Positions 45,460-53,285 of a DNA stretch of 64,000 nt are shown one piece after another. The notes under the pieces were generated by a model. That model searched no databases. It saw nothing but the letters and a program-made list of their open reading frames with translations, and was not told where the DNA came from. Location: the NCBI GenBank assembly GCA_036508135.1, contig DATCHW010000020.1, positions 1 to 64,000 on the forward strand, written 5' to 3'. Position numbers and translations under genes: made by a program. Position 1 is the first letter of the stretch, and every line of letters starts with the position of its first letter. Source of the stretch: DATCHW01 sp036508135. GTDB lineage: Bacteria > Bacteroidota > Ignavibacteria > Tepidaquicellales > Tepidaquicellaceae.

Positions 45460-45467
45460 TATCTTTG
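45460..45467 (+). promoter_or_regulatory. TAnnTTTG-type -7 promoter element, candidate rimP operon promoter
   Basis: TATCTTTG fits the Bacteroidota-like -7 consensus TAnnTTTG. It lies ~80 bases upstream of the leader hairpin and ~130 before rimP. No clear -33 TTG partner is seen, so this is tentative. Confidence 0.4.
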
Positions 45468-45547
45468 TTTGTATTCTTTTAAAGTATGTTGAAATTATAT
45501 ATTATATGTTATATATTTATATGATTTGTGGTGCACAGTTTATAGAG

Positions 45548-45575
45548 GTGGGTCAGATAAACCCACTTTTTTTTT
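45548..45575 (+). terminator. Terminator-like hairpin in the rimP-nusA-infB leader (candidate attenuator)
   Basis: GTGGGT (45548-45553) pairs with ACCCAC (45561-45566) and is followed by nine Ts. It lies 24 bases before the rimP ATG, in the same direction and with no plus-strand gene upstream. A complete intrinsic terminator inside the leader suggests that readthrough controls expression, and NusA is an obvious candidate factor because it is encoded by this operon. Confidence 0.75.
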
Positions 45576-45599
45576 AGTAAAATTAATTATGAGTTTTAT

Positions 45600-46064
45600 A
45601 TGGATATTGAAGCAAGAAATAGAATAGAAAAATATATAAAAAGCACTAATTACAGGCTCATAGAGTTTACTGTAAAAGGTGATCAGAGGAATAAGATTTA
45701 TGAAGTATTTGTGGATTCAAGAGGTAAACTCGAAGTTGAAGAACTTGCAAAAATTAACAGGGAAATCTGGGATTTGCTGGAATCCAAAGAATTAACTAAA
45801 GGTGTCTCAAAAATAATGGTCTCCTCACCCGGTGTCGATAAGAGATTTAAGTATGTTTGGCAGTTACTTAAACATATGGGAAGGACTCTGGATATAGAGC
45901 TGAAAAGCGGTAATTCAATAAACGGTAAATTACTCGAAGTAAAAGAAGAACCCGACGAAAAAATTTATATCAAGATTCCAAAGAAAAAGAAAGATAGTGA
46001 GGATAAATTTGAGTGGTTAAGTTTTAACGATATTGCTGAGTGCAAAGTAAAAATAAAATATTAA
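45600..46064 (+). CDS. rimP: Ribosome maturation factor RimP
   Basis: 154 aa, the normal length. The N-terminal alpha/beta domain is YRLIEFTVKGDQRNKIYEVFVDSRGKLEVEELAKINREIWDLLE and VMVSSPGVDKRFK closes it near residue 75-87. The C-terminal SH3-like domain follows (MGRTLDIELKSGNSINGKLLEV). It assists 30S assembly. The operon order rimP-nusA-infB-rbfA-truB is the classical one. nusA starts 24 bases downstream. Confidence 0.96.
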   Translation: MDIEARNRIEKYIKSTNYRLIEFTVKGDQRNKIYEVFVDSRGKLEVEELAKINREIWDLLESKELTKGVSKIMVSSPGVDKRFKYVWQLLKHMGRTLDIELKSGNSINGKLLEVKEEPDEKIYIKIPKKKKDSEDKFEWLSFNDIAECKVKIKY

Positions 46065-46087
46065 ATTAATCTAACTATACAAGTTAA

Positions 46088-47260
46088 ATGAAATCTGACA
46101 TAGTTGATGCATTTGCCCAGATGGCAAAAGAAAAAAATATTGATCGGGATATTCTCGAGAGTATTATTAAAGATTCTTTCCGGAAAATGATGGAAAAAAG
46201 ATACGGAGAGGAAGCTAACTTCGACGTTGTTGTTAATATGGAAAAGGGTATAATAGAAATATTCTTGTATAAAACAATTGTGGAAGAAGTTAATGAACCG
46301 GCTACTGAAATTGATGCACAGACTGCATCTGATAAATCCGGTGAAAAACTTGAACCGGGCGATGATTATGTTGAAGAAATACCTATTGAAGAATTTGGAA
46401 GAAGACTTGTACTGAATCTGAAACAGAATTTGAACCAGAAAATCAGAGAAATCGAGAAAGAAGTAACTTACAATAACTATAGGGATCTTGTCGGAGAAAT
46501 TATTGTCGGCGAAGTATATCAAATTAAACAGAATTCAATTTTACTGATTCATAATCACAATGAAGTAATTTTTCCCAAATCGGAACAAATTCCAAAAGAA
46601 AGATATAAGAAAGGCGATACTGTCCGTGCAATTATAAAAAATATTGATAAAAGAACTGCCGGTCCGGCACTAATAATTGTTTCCAGAGCAAGTGAAGATT
46701 TTTTAAAGAAATTGTTTGAACTCGAAATTCCTGAAATTTATGACAATATAATTGAAATTAAATCAATAGCACGCGAACCCGGCGAAAGAGCAAAAATTGC
46801 TGTTGCCTCGAATGACGATAGAATTGATGCAGTTGGTGCTTGCGTTGGGATGAAAGGTATCAGAATTCACTCCATTGTGAGAGAGTTAAGCAATGAAAAT
46901 ATTGATGTAATAAGTTACACGGATGAAGCCGGATTATTTATTGCACGTGCACTGGCACCTGCGAAATTGGATAATATCTATCTCGATAACGTGAATAAAG
47001 TTGCTAAAATCCGTGCAACTGATGACCAGCTAAGCATTATCATTGGAAAGAGCGGACAAAACATTAAATTGGCTTCAAAACTGACCGGATACCAGATCGA
47101 TGTTGTAAAAGAAGATGAAAATCTCGAAGACTCGGATGAAAACGAACCCGAAGATAATGAAACAATATCTGAAACCGTAGCTGAAGAAGAATCAGAAAAA
47201 GAAGTAAAAAAAGGAGTAAAAAAAGAAACAAAAAAGGCAAAAAAAGAAAAAGAAGCATAA
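46088..47260 (+). CDS. nusA: Transcription termination/antitermination protein NusA
   Basis: 390 aa. The N-terminal RNAP-binding domain occupies ~1-140, with an acidic loop inserted at ~75-100 (DAQTASDKSGEKLEPGDDY) relative to typical NusA. An S1 domain (~150-215) and two KH domains follow (AVGACVGMKGIRIHSIVREL and IIGKSGQNIKLASKLTGYQID). The tail (~345-390) alternates acidic and lysine-rich blocks and probably is disordered. It controls pausing, termination and antitermination. It overlaps no neighbour; infB starts 54 bases later. Confidence 0.97.
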   Translation: MKSDIVDAFAQMAKEKNIDRDILESIIKDSFRKMMEKRYGEEANFDVVVNMEKGIIEIFLYKTIVEEVNEPATEIDAQTASDKSGEKLEPGDDYVEEIPIEEFGRRLVLNLKQNLNQKIREIEKEVTYNNYRDLVGEIIVGEVYQIKQNSILLIHNHNEVIFPKSEQIPKERYKKGDTVRAIIKNIDKRTAGPALIIVSRASEDFLKKLFELEIPEIYDNIIEIKSIAREPGERAKIAVASNDDRIDAVGACVGMKGIRIHSIVRELSNENIDVISYTDEAGLFIARALAPAKLDNIYLDNVNKVAKIRATDDQLSIIIGKSGQNIKLASKLTGYQIDVVKEDENLEDSDENEPEDNETISETVAEEESEKEVKKGVKKETKKAKKEKEA

Positions 47261-47314
47261 AAGAAGAAATAATTTTAAAACATTTTTTTAGATTTAGGAT
47301 AACAATATTTTTAA

Positions 47315-50300
47315 ATGACAACAGCGGCGAAACAGAAAAAACAAAAAGTAATATCATTGATACGGGAGACAAATCTTTCGAAAGAAGATATTCTGAATTT
47401 TCTTAATACTATTGGTATCAGCGATGCAAATTTGAACACGAATCTCGAACCTGAAGTCGTTTCAAAAGTATTATCCCATTTTAAAAGGAATATTGACGTA
47501 CAGGATAAGCATATAAAAAAGGTCGTAGATTTTGCCAAGAGGAATAGAATAGGTCTTTCGGAGGCAGATAAAAAAATCAAAGAACAGGAAGATGAACGAA
47601 AGAGAAAAGAAGAAGAGCAGAGAATACAAAAACTATTAGAAGAAGAATATAAAAGAAAAGAAGAAGAGAAGCGCAAACAGGAGCTCCAGGCACTTATAGA
47701 AAGAGATAAGAAACAACAAGCCGAAATATCCGAAGAAGAAAAGAAAAAACAGCTTGAAAAGGTATTTAAAGATAATCTGAAAAAGAGCAGGGATATTGCC
47801 GAGAAGAAAAAGGAAGAAAAAGAAAAACCAAAAATTCCTGCTATTGCAAAGACTCCGAAAAAAGTTGAAGCTCCGGAAGTAAAAAAAGAATCTCCAAAAC
47901 CCGAGCATGAAAAACCGAAAGAAATAAAACCGGTAACCGAAGACATCAAAAAAAGGGAACAGCAGGAAAAAGAAAGACTAACTGCTAAAAAAGCCAAGGA
48001 GCATCATTTAACTGCGAAAAAACAGCTCGAAAGAACTTCAAAGCCTCCTTATGCTCATCCAAGGAAACCTGAACAGAGAGGTTACAAAGATACATCAAAA
48101 CCTCATTTTGAAGAAAAAAAGAAAGAGTTTATAGATAAGAGAACCGATAAAACTATACCTCCAAAAGAAGGGGAAAAGAAACCCGGGAAACCAACCTATA
48201 AAAAGGTTAATATAAAAGATTTTAAATACGACAAGAGAAAATTCTCGAAAGATATTCCAAAAAAAGAAGGGGAATATAAATCTAAGCAGAGCCCTGAACC
48301 TGCAGGCACCGAAGCTGAGAGGGAGTTTGCAAAGCGCCAAAAAGAGAAAAAAGCAAAGTTTGATGAAGAACAACTCAAGAAAAGTAAGAAAAAATTTGCT
48401 AAAGGTCATCGTTCAAAAGATATTGCACAGAAAGAAATACTGGAAGCAATTCGGGATACTTTTGCTAAAATAGATGAAGATAGCGGGCTCTCTCAAAGAA
48501 GCTTGGCGAGAAAACGAAAAAAGAAAGAACGCCTTGAGCAGGAACAGAAGAAACAGGAGCTTGAAGATTCAAAGAAAAATATTATTAAAGCTACCGAATT
48601 TATATCCACTGCAGAACTTGCAAACTTGATGAGTATTGAACCAACTGAATTAATCAAGAAATGTTTTGAACTCGGCAAAATGGTGTCCATCAATCAGCGT
48701 CTCGAAAAGGATTTGATAGAATTGCTCGCCGAAGAGTTTGGCTTTATTATAGAATTCCAGAATGAATACGAAATAGATATTCTTAAAGATGAAGTTGTTG
48801 AAGAGGATAAACTTGTGGAAAGACCTCCGGTTGTTACCGTTATGGGTCATGTTGACCATGGAAAAACTTCACTTCTCGATTATGTAAGGAAAGCTAATGT
48901 TGTAGCGGGTGAGGCAGGCGGTATCACACAGCACATCGGGGCTTATAAAGTCAAGTTAAGTAACGGGAAGGAAATAACATTCCTCGATACTCCCGGACAC
49001 GAAGCTTTTACTGCAATGCGCGCAAGAGGAGGTCAGGCAGCAGATATAGTCGTTCTTGTAGTAGCTGCAGATGACAGTGTTATGCCTCAAACAGTTGAAG
49101 CAATAAACCACGCTTTAGCTGCCGGTGTTTCTATAATCATTGCAATTAATAAAGTTGATAAACCCAATTCAAATCCTGAAAAGATAAAACAACAATTAGC
49201 CGATAAAGGGTTGCTCGTTGAAGAGTGGGGTGGAAAATATCAGGCAGCAGAAATCTCTGCAAAATTCGGAAAAAATGTTGATGTACTTCTCGATAAAATA
49301 CTGCTCGAAGCGGAAATTCTTGAACTGCGCTCAGACCCTTCTAAATTTGCAAGAGGTGTTGTTCTCGAAGCGAAGCTTGATAAAGGAAGAGGTATTTTTG
49401 CAACAGTCTTAATCCAGAAAGGTACACTTAAAGTCGGTGATGCGTTTATTGCAGGAATTTGTTCCGGAAGAGTGAAAGCAATGTTCGATGAAAGAGAAAA
49501 AAAGATAGAGGCTGCCCTGCCTGCAACTCCGGTACAGCTTTTAGGCTTTGATGGTATGCCGCAAGCCGGTGACGCTTTTATCGTTCTCGAATCTGAAAGA
49601 GACGTTAAGGATATTGCTCTGAAACGCCAGCAATTAAAACGCGAAGAAATTTTGAGACAGGTTAGATTCACAACTCTTGATGATATTTCACAGCAGATTA
49701 AAGAAGGTAAGCAGGTTGAACTTAATATAATTATCAAAGCCGATACAGATGGCTCTGCAGAAGCCCTTGCAGATTCATTGCACAAACTTACTACGAAAGA
49801 AGCAAAAGTATCAGTTATTCATAAAGCTCTCGGACAGATAAGCGAATCTGACGTATTGCTCGCGGAAGCATCTAAAGCAATTATTATTGGTTTCAATACC
49901 CGCCCTAATCTTAATGCCAGAAAGCTTGCTGAAAAAGCAAAAGTTGATATTCGCACTTACAATATTATTTATAACGTGATTGATGAAATTAAATTAGCTC
50001 TCGAAGGATTGCTTGAACCGGAAATTAGTGAAGAAGTTATGGCAACAATTGATGTAAGACAGGTGTTCAAAGTCCCGAAAGTAGGTAATGTTGCAGGTTG
50101 TTACGTTCAGGATGGAAAAGTAAACAGGAATAACAAAGTTAGACTTCTTAGAGATGGACTTGTTGTTTATAACGGATCAATACTTTCACTGAAAAGGATA
50201 AAAGATGACGTTCGCGATGTGGAATCGGGATATGAATGCGGAATCGGACTTGAAAATTTCAACGATATTAAAGTCGGTGATGTAATCGAAGCGTATAAAT

Positions 50301-50335
50301 TAGTAGAAACAAAGAGAAAATTAACGCCTCAATAA
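47315..50335 (+). CDS. infB: Translation initiation factor IF-2
   Basis: 1006 aa. Residues ~85-430 form a very Lys/Glu-rich, low-complexity linker, likely helical or disordered. The second IF2_N domain is ISTAELANLMSIEPTELIKKC (~430-450). The G domain opens with VTVMGHVDHGKTSLLDYVRK (G1, ~506-525), DTPGHEAFTAM (G3) and AINKVDKP (G4), followed by domains II-IV. It loads fMet-tRNA on the 30S subunit in a GTP-dependent way. It is followed by rbfA after three bases. Confidence 0.98.
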   Translation: MTTAAKQKKQKVISLIRETNLSKEDILNFLNTIGISDANLNTNLEPEVVSKVLSHFKRNIDVQDKHIKKVVDFAKRNRIGLSEADKKIKEQEDERKRKEEEQRIQKLLEEEYKRKEEEKRKQELQALIERDKKQQAEISEEEKKKQLEKVFKDNLKKSRDIAEKKKEEKEKPKIPAIAKTPKKVEAPEVKKESPKPEHEKPKEIKPVTEDIKKREQQEKERLTAKKAKEHHLTAKKQLERTSKPPYAHPRKPEQRGYKDTSKPHFEEKKKEFIDKRTDKTIPPKEGEKKPGKPTYKKVNIKDFKYDKRKFSKDIPKKEGEYKSKQSPEPAGTEAEREFAKRQKEKKAKFDEEQLKKSKKKFAKGHRSKDIAQKEILEAIRDTFAKIDEDSGLSQRSLARKRKKKERLEQEQKKQELEDSKKNIIKATEFISTAELANLMSIEPTELIKKCFELGKMVSINQRLEKDLIELLAEEFGFIIEFQNEYEIDILKDEVVEEDKLVERPPVVTVMGHVDHGKTSLLDYVRKANVVAGEAGGITQHIGAYKVKLSNGKEITFLDTPGHEAFTAMRARGGQAADIVVLVVAADDSVMPQTVEAINHALAAGVSIIIAINKVDKPNSNPEKIKQQLADKGLLVEEWGGKYQAAEISAKFGKNVDVLLDKILLEAEILELRSDPSKFARGVVLEAKLDKGRGIFATVLIQKGTLKVGDAFIAGICSGRVKAMFDEREKKIEAALPATPVQLLGFDGMPQAGDAFIVLESERDVKDIALKRQQLKREEILRQVRFTTLDDISQQIKEGKQVELNIIIKADTDGSAEALADSLHKLTTKEAKVSVIHKALGQISESDVLLAEASKAIIIGFNTRPNLNARKLAEKAKVDIRTYNIIYNVIDEIKLALEGLLEPEISEEVMATIDVRQVFKVPKVGNVAGCYVQDGKVNRNNKVRLLRDGLVVYNGSILSLKRIKDDVRDVESGYECGIGLENFNDIKVGDVIEAYKLVETKRKLTPQ

Positions 50336-50338
50336 TTT

Positions 50339-50692
50339 ATGGGTCACAGGGTAGAAAAGGTTTCTGAAGAAATCAAACATAAACTTAATACTGCAATGTC
50401 GAGGGATTTAATGGAATTAAATCTCGGATTAGTAACAATATCAAAAGTGATAATGTCTGCCGATTTAAAATTCGCAAAGGTTTACGTTTCATTCCTTGGC
50501 AATAAAGAGCCGGCAGAGAAATGCGTTGAACGGCTCAATTATAGAAAAAGTCATATAAGATTCCTTCTGGCAAAACAAATCTCACTCAAATATATACCTG
50601 ACCTCACTTTTTTTCACGATGATACAATGGAATATGCAGACAAGATAAGTAAGTTGATTAATGATTTGCATAAGGACGATGCTTCCTCATAA
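50339..50692 (+). CDS. rbfA: Ribosome-binding factor A
   Basis: 117 aa. The KH-like fold is clear from RVEKVSEEIKHKLNTAMSRD, VTISKVIMSADLKFAKVYVS and LLAKQISLKYIPDLTFFHDDT, ending in DKISKLINDL. It matures the 5' end of 16S rRNA. The gene starts three bases after infB, and its end overlaps the truB frame. Confidence 0.96.
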   Translation: MGHRVEKVSEEIKHKLNTAMSRDLMELNLGLVTISKVIMSADLKFAKVYVSFLGNKEPAEKCVERLNYRKSHIRFLLAKQISLKYIPDLTFFHDDTMEYADKISKLINDLHKDDASS

Positions 50693-51377
50693 TCCCGATC
50701 AACAATTAGAACCATCCAAATTTTGCGACAAAATTATACTTGCAGATAAACCTCTCGATTTCACAAGTGCAGACTTAGTCCGTTTGTTCAAAAAACAATT
50801 CTCAATAAAGAAGATCGGTCACGCAGGTACATTAGACCCCAAAGCTACAGGTTTGCTGATACTTTGTACTGACTCTATGACGAAACGTATCGATTCATTT
50901 ATGGATCTTGAAAAAGAATATTCGGGGATAATAAAAATTGGTGCCGTTACAAAAAGTTTCGATACGGAAAAACAAGAGGAAAACATTCAGGATATCTCGC
51001 AGGTTACTGATGAAGAAATTGAAAATGTAAAGCAATCTTTTTTCGGTGATACGCTGCAAATGCCTCCGATGTACTCAGCATTAAAGCATAAAGGAAAACC
51101 ATTGTATAAATTCGCAAGAGCAGGACAGGAAATCGAAAGACAGCCAAGAAAAATTACAATTAGTAAGATTGAAGCACACAGAATAAGTCCTGCTGAAATC
51201 TTCTTTAATATTGTTTGTTCAAAAGGATCTTATATGCGGGTCTTTGCAAGTGATTTCGGTACAAAACTCGGTGTGGGAGGTTATCTGCTTAAATTACGAA
51301 GAATAAGGATCGGAGATTATACATTAAATAATCTTTCACAAGAAGTGAAAAACTTAAAATTTGAAATTCTGAATTGA
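50679..51377 (+). CDS. truB: tRNA pseudouridine(55) synthase TruB
   Basis: The frame opens at 50661, but the Met at 50679 (MLPHNPDQQLEPSKFCDKII) leaves only a 14-base overlap with rbfA and is the more likely start. The product is ~232 aa. Motif I is GHAGTLDPKATGLLIL with the catalytic Asp, followed by YSGIIKIGAVTKSFDTE, PPMYSALKHKGKPLYKFARAG and CSKGSYMRVFASDFG. It isomerises U55 in the tRNA T-loop. It is the last gene of the operon. Confidence 0.95.
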   Translation: MLPHNPDQQLEPSKFCDKIILADKPLDFTSADLVRLFKKQFSIKKIGHAGTLDPKATGLLILCTDSMTKRIDSFMDLEKEYSGIIKIGAVTKSFDTEKQEENIQDISQVTDEEIENVKQSFFGDTLQMPPMYSALKHKGKPLYKFARAGQEIERQPRKITISKIEAHRISPAEIFFNIVCSKGSYMRVFASDFGTKLGVGGYLLKLRRIRIGDYTLNNLSQEVKNLKFEILN

Positions 51378-51509
51378 ATCAGTAATTTCCTATCTGTACA
51401 AGCTAAATATATTTTATATTTTGATTCGTAATCTAAAAACCGTGTTTCTCTAAAATGAGTTTGAATAAAAGTAAATTTTCCCACACCTCTCCTCGTGCCT
51501 AAACTCCAG

Positions 51510-51598
51510 AGCCTGTGTGAAAATTAGAGAATTACCCCGTCGTTTACGACGGGGGTATCTAACACGCCCCGCATTAGGGCTTTAGCCCAAATTCTTTC
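51510..51598 (+). repeat. Truncated miniature inverted-repeat element (MITE), left part
   Basis: Starts AGCCTGTGTGAAAATTAG, contains CCCCGTCGTTTACGACGGGG and TTAGGGCTTTAGCCCAAATT, and breaks off before its right terminus, joining back to array sequence. It interrupts the first array unit. Confidence 0.75.
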
Positions 51599-51784
51599 AC
51601 CACGCCTCGTGCCTAAACTCACGTTTAGGCACGTTCGTTGAGAGCTGTGTTCTCATGAAATGTGTTTGAATAAACTTAAATTTTCTCACACCACGCCTCG
51701 TGCCTAAACTCCAGTTTAGGTACGTTCATTAAGAGCCGTGTTTATATGAAATGTGTTTGATCAAAAGTAAATTCTCTCTCACCT

Positions 51785-52100
51785 CTCCTCGTACCTAAAC
51801 TCCAGAGTCTGTGTGAAAATTAGAGAATTACCCCGTCGTTTACGACGGGGGTAGCTAACACGCCCCGTGCTTAAACTCCAAAGCCTGTGTGAAAATTAGA
51901 GAATTACCCCGTCGTTTACGACGGGGGGTAGCTAACACGCCTCGTGCCTAAACTCCAGAGTCTGTGTGAAAATTAGAGAATTACCCCGTCGTTTACGACG
52001 GGGGGTATCTAACACGCCCCGTACCTAAACTCCAGAGCCTGTGTGAAAATTAGAGAATTACCCCGTCGTTTACGACGGGGGGTATCTAACACGCCCCGCA
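51785..52100 (+). repeat. Chimeric 77-bp tandem repeat made of half an array unit plus half a MITE
   Basis: The marker CCCCGTCGTTTACGACGGGG occurs at 51831, 51907, 51984 and 52061, i.e. intervals of 76, 77 and 77. Each period joins GTGCCTAAACTCCAGAG (array left half) to GTGTGAAAATTAGAGAATTA and the GTATCTAACACGCC part of the MITE. It shows local amplification after MITE insertion. Confidence 0.88.
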
Positions 52101-52152
52101 TTAGGGCTTTAGCCCAAATTCTTTAAATAATATTTTGCGTTTTCACACAGGC
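52037..52152 (+). mobile_element. Complete MITE copy 1 (116 bp) inside the 91-bp array
   Basis: Perfect 13-bp terminal inverted repeats GCCTGTGTGAAAA (52037-52049) and TTTTCACACAGGC (52140-52152). The flanks are ACTCCAGA (52029-52036) and ACTCCAGT (52153-52160), an 8-bp target duplication with one difference. The insertion point is in the loop of the array palindrome. The interior holds two smaller palindromes (CCCCGTCG...CGACGGGG and GGGCTTTAGCCC) and no gene. Confidence 0.88.
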
Positions 52153-52699
52153 ACTCCAGTTTAGGAAAGTTCATTGAGAGCTGTGTTCTTATGAAATGAG
52201 TTTGAATAGAAGTAAATTTTCTCTCACCTCTCCTCGTACCTAAACTCCCGTTTAGGCACGTTCATTGATAGCAGTGTTCTTATGAAATGAGTTTGAATAA
52301 ACTTAAATTTTCCCACACTACGCCTCGTGCCTAAACCCCCGTTTAGGCACGTTCATTAAGAGCCGTGTTTATATGAAATGTGTTTGAATAAAAGTAAATT
52401 TTCCCACACCTCTCCTCGTACCTAAACTCCCGTTTAGGCACGTTCATTGATAGCTGTGCTCTTATGAAATGTGTTTGAATAAAAGTAAATTTTCTCACAC
52501 CACGCCTCGTGCCTAAACTCCCGTTTAGGCACGTTTATTGAGAGCTGTGTTCTTATGAAATGTGTTTGAATAAACTTAAATTTTCTCTCACCTCTCCACG
52601 TACCTAAACTCCCGTTTAGGCACGTTCATTGAGAGCTGTGTTCTTATGAAATGTGTTTGAATAAACTTAAATTTTCTTTATTTTTGTAAAGTTTTATAC

Positions 52700-52786
52700 A
52701 GAGAGATGGCTGAGTGGTTGAAAGCGGCGGTCTTGAAAACCGTTGTAGCCTTACGGTTACCGGGGGTTCGAATCCCTCTCTCTCTG
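52700..52786 (+). tRNA. tRNA-Ser (anticodon TGA)
   Basis: Acceptor AGAGAGA (52700-52706) pairs with TCTCTCT (52779-52785), with discriminator G at 52786. The D-arm is GCTGAGTGGTTGAAAGC, the anticodon stem-loop is CGGTCTTGAAAACCG with anticodon TGA, the long variable arm is GTAGCCTTACGGTTAC, and the T-arm is GGGGGTTCGAATCCCTC. The 3' CCA is not encoded. It lies directly after the 91-bp array. Confidence 0.97.
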
Positions 52787-52800
52787 CTTATGTCAAGCAA

Positions 52801-52826
52801 ACCTGCAATGTCAGCAGGCTTTTTTA
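52801..52826 (+). terminator. tRNA-Ser terminator
   Basis: CCTGC (52802-52806) pairs with GCAGG (52814-52818) around seven bases and is followed by CTTTTTTATT. It begins 15 bases after the tRNA. Confidence 0.8.
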
Positions 52827-52861
52827 TTAGGTTTATTGTCCACTCGTTCCAAATCCCCCGA

Positions 52862-53005
52862 GACCGTGTGAAAATAAGAAAATTACCCCGTCGTTTACGA
52901 CGGGGGGTAGCTAACACGCCCTGTCTTAGGGTTGGAAATCCCGATGCTCTATATCGGGACTTTAGCCCAAATTACTTTAAAGATATTTTATGTTTTTACA
53001 CGGTC
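52862..53005 (+). mobile_element. MITE copy 2 (144 bp) downstream of tRNA-Ser
   Basis: Termini GACCGTGTGAAAATAAG and TTTTTACACGGTC are inverted repeats with one mismatch. It is flanked by perfect 8-bp duplications TCCCCCGA (52854-52861 and 53006-53013). The interior matches copy 1 (CCCCGTCGTTTACGACGGGG, GCTAACACGCCC, CTTTAGCCCAAATT) but has an extra ~28-base palindromic insert near AATCCCGATGCTC. No gene. Confidence 0.88.
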
Positions 53006-53075
53006 TCCCCCGATTGTGAACGTAAATCCTTCTCACCCTCTTTGTCATTCAAAACTTGATTTAGAATCCATAAGT

Positions 53076-53128
53076 TTTGTTGGTGATCCCGAATTTCGGG
53101 ACAGGCTACTACGTTAAATACCAACAAA
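53076..53128. repeat. Miniature palindromic element with TTTGTTGGT/ACCAACAAA ends
   Basis: Perfect 9-bp inverted termini at 53076-53084 and 53120-53128 enclose a CCCGAATTTCGGG palindrome. Likely non-coding. Confidence 0.55.
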
Positions 53129-53178
53129 GGCGGGATTTAAAATTTAATGTGAAGTTAAAAAGTTTCAAGGATTGTTTT

Positions 53179-53285
53179 GTCACCCTGAACTTGATTCAGG
53201 GTCTCGTTTTATAACACTATAAACTTAACAGATGTTGAAATCACCGACAAGTCGGGATGCAAAGAACGCACAAGTTCAACATGAC
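53179..53285. repeat. Palindromic element with GTCACCCTGAACTTG ends
   Basis: GTCACCCTGAACTTG (53179-53193) is inversely repeated as CAAGTTCAACATGAC (53271-53285) with three mismatches. The left part also contains CCTGAACTTGATTCAGG. It is a MITE-like non-coding repeat; no target duplication is evident. Confidence 0.6.

Larger units (their letters stand above)
51440..52680. repeat. Tandem array of a 91-bp palindrome-containing unit
   Basis: The landmark GTTTAGG recurs at 51623, 51714, 52159, 52250, 52341, 52432, 52523 and 52614. All intervals are exactly 91 bases except where a miniature element splits one unit at 51805. Each unit has a palindrome CGTGCCTAAACTCCCGTTTA with GGCACG completing it, then GTTCATTGAGAGCTGTGTTC and an AT-rich part. 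At least eight copies differ by a few substitutions. There are no unique spacers, so it is not a CRISPR array. It fills the space between truB and tRNA-Ser. Confidence 0.9.

Noticed and set aside
47311..47997. 228-aa Ser/Phe-rich minus-strand frame
   Set aside because: It is the antisense of the Lys/Glu-rich IF-2 linker; the low complexity is mirrored from infB.
51440..52680. CRISPR array
   Set aside because: Repeats are regular, but the whole 91-bp period is conserved. There are no unique spacers, and each unit is itself palindromic. No intact cas gene is in the window.
52678..53059. Two open frames over the tRNA-Ser region
   Set aside because: They read through the tRNA and MITE copy 2 in opposite directions; the encoded peptides have no domain features.
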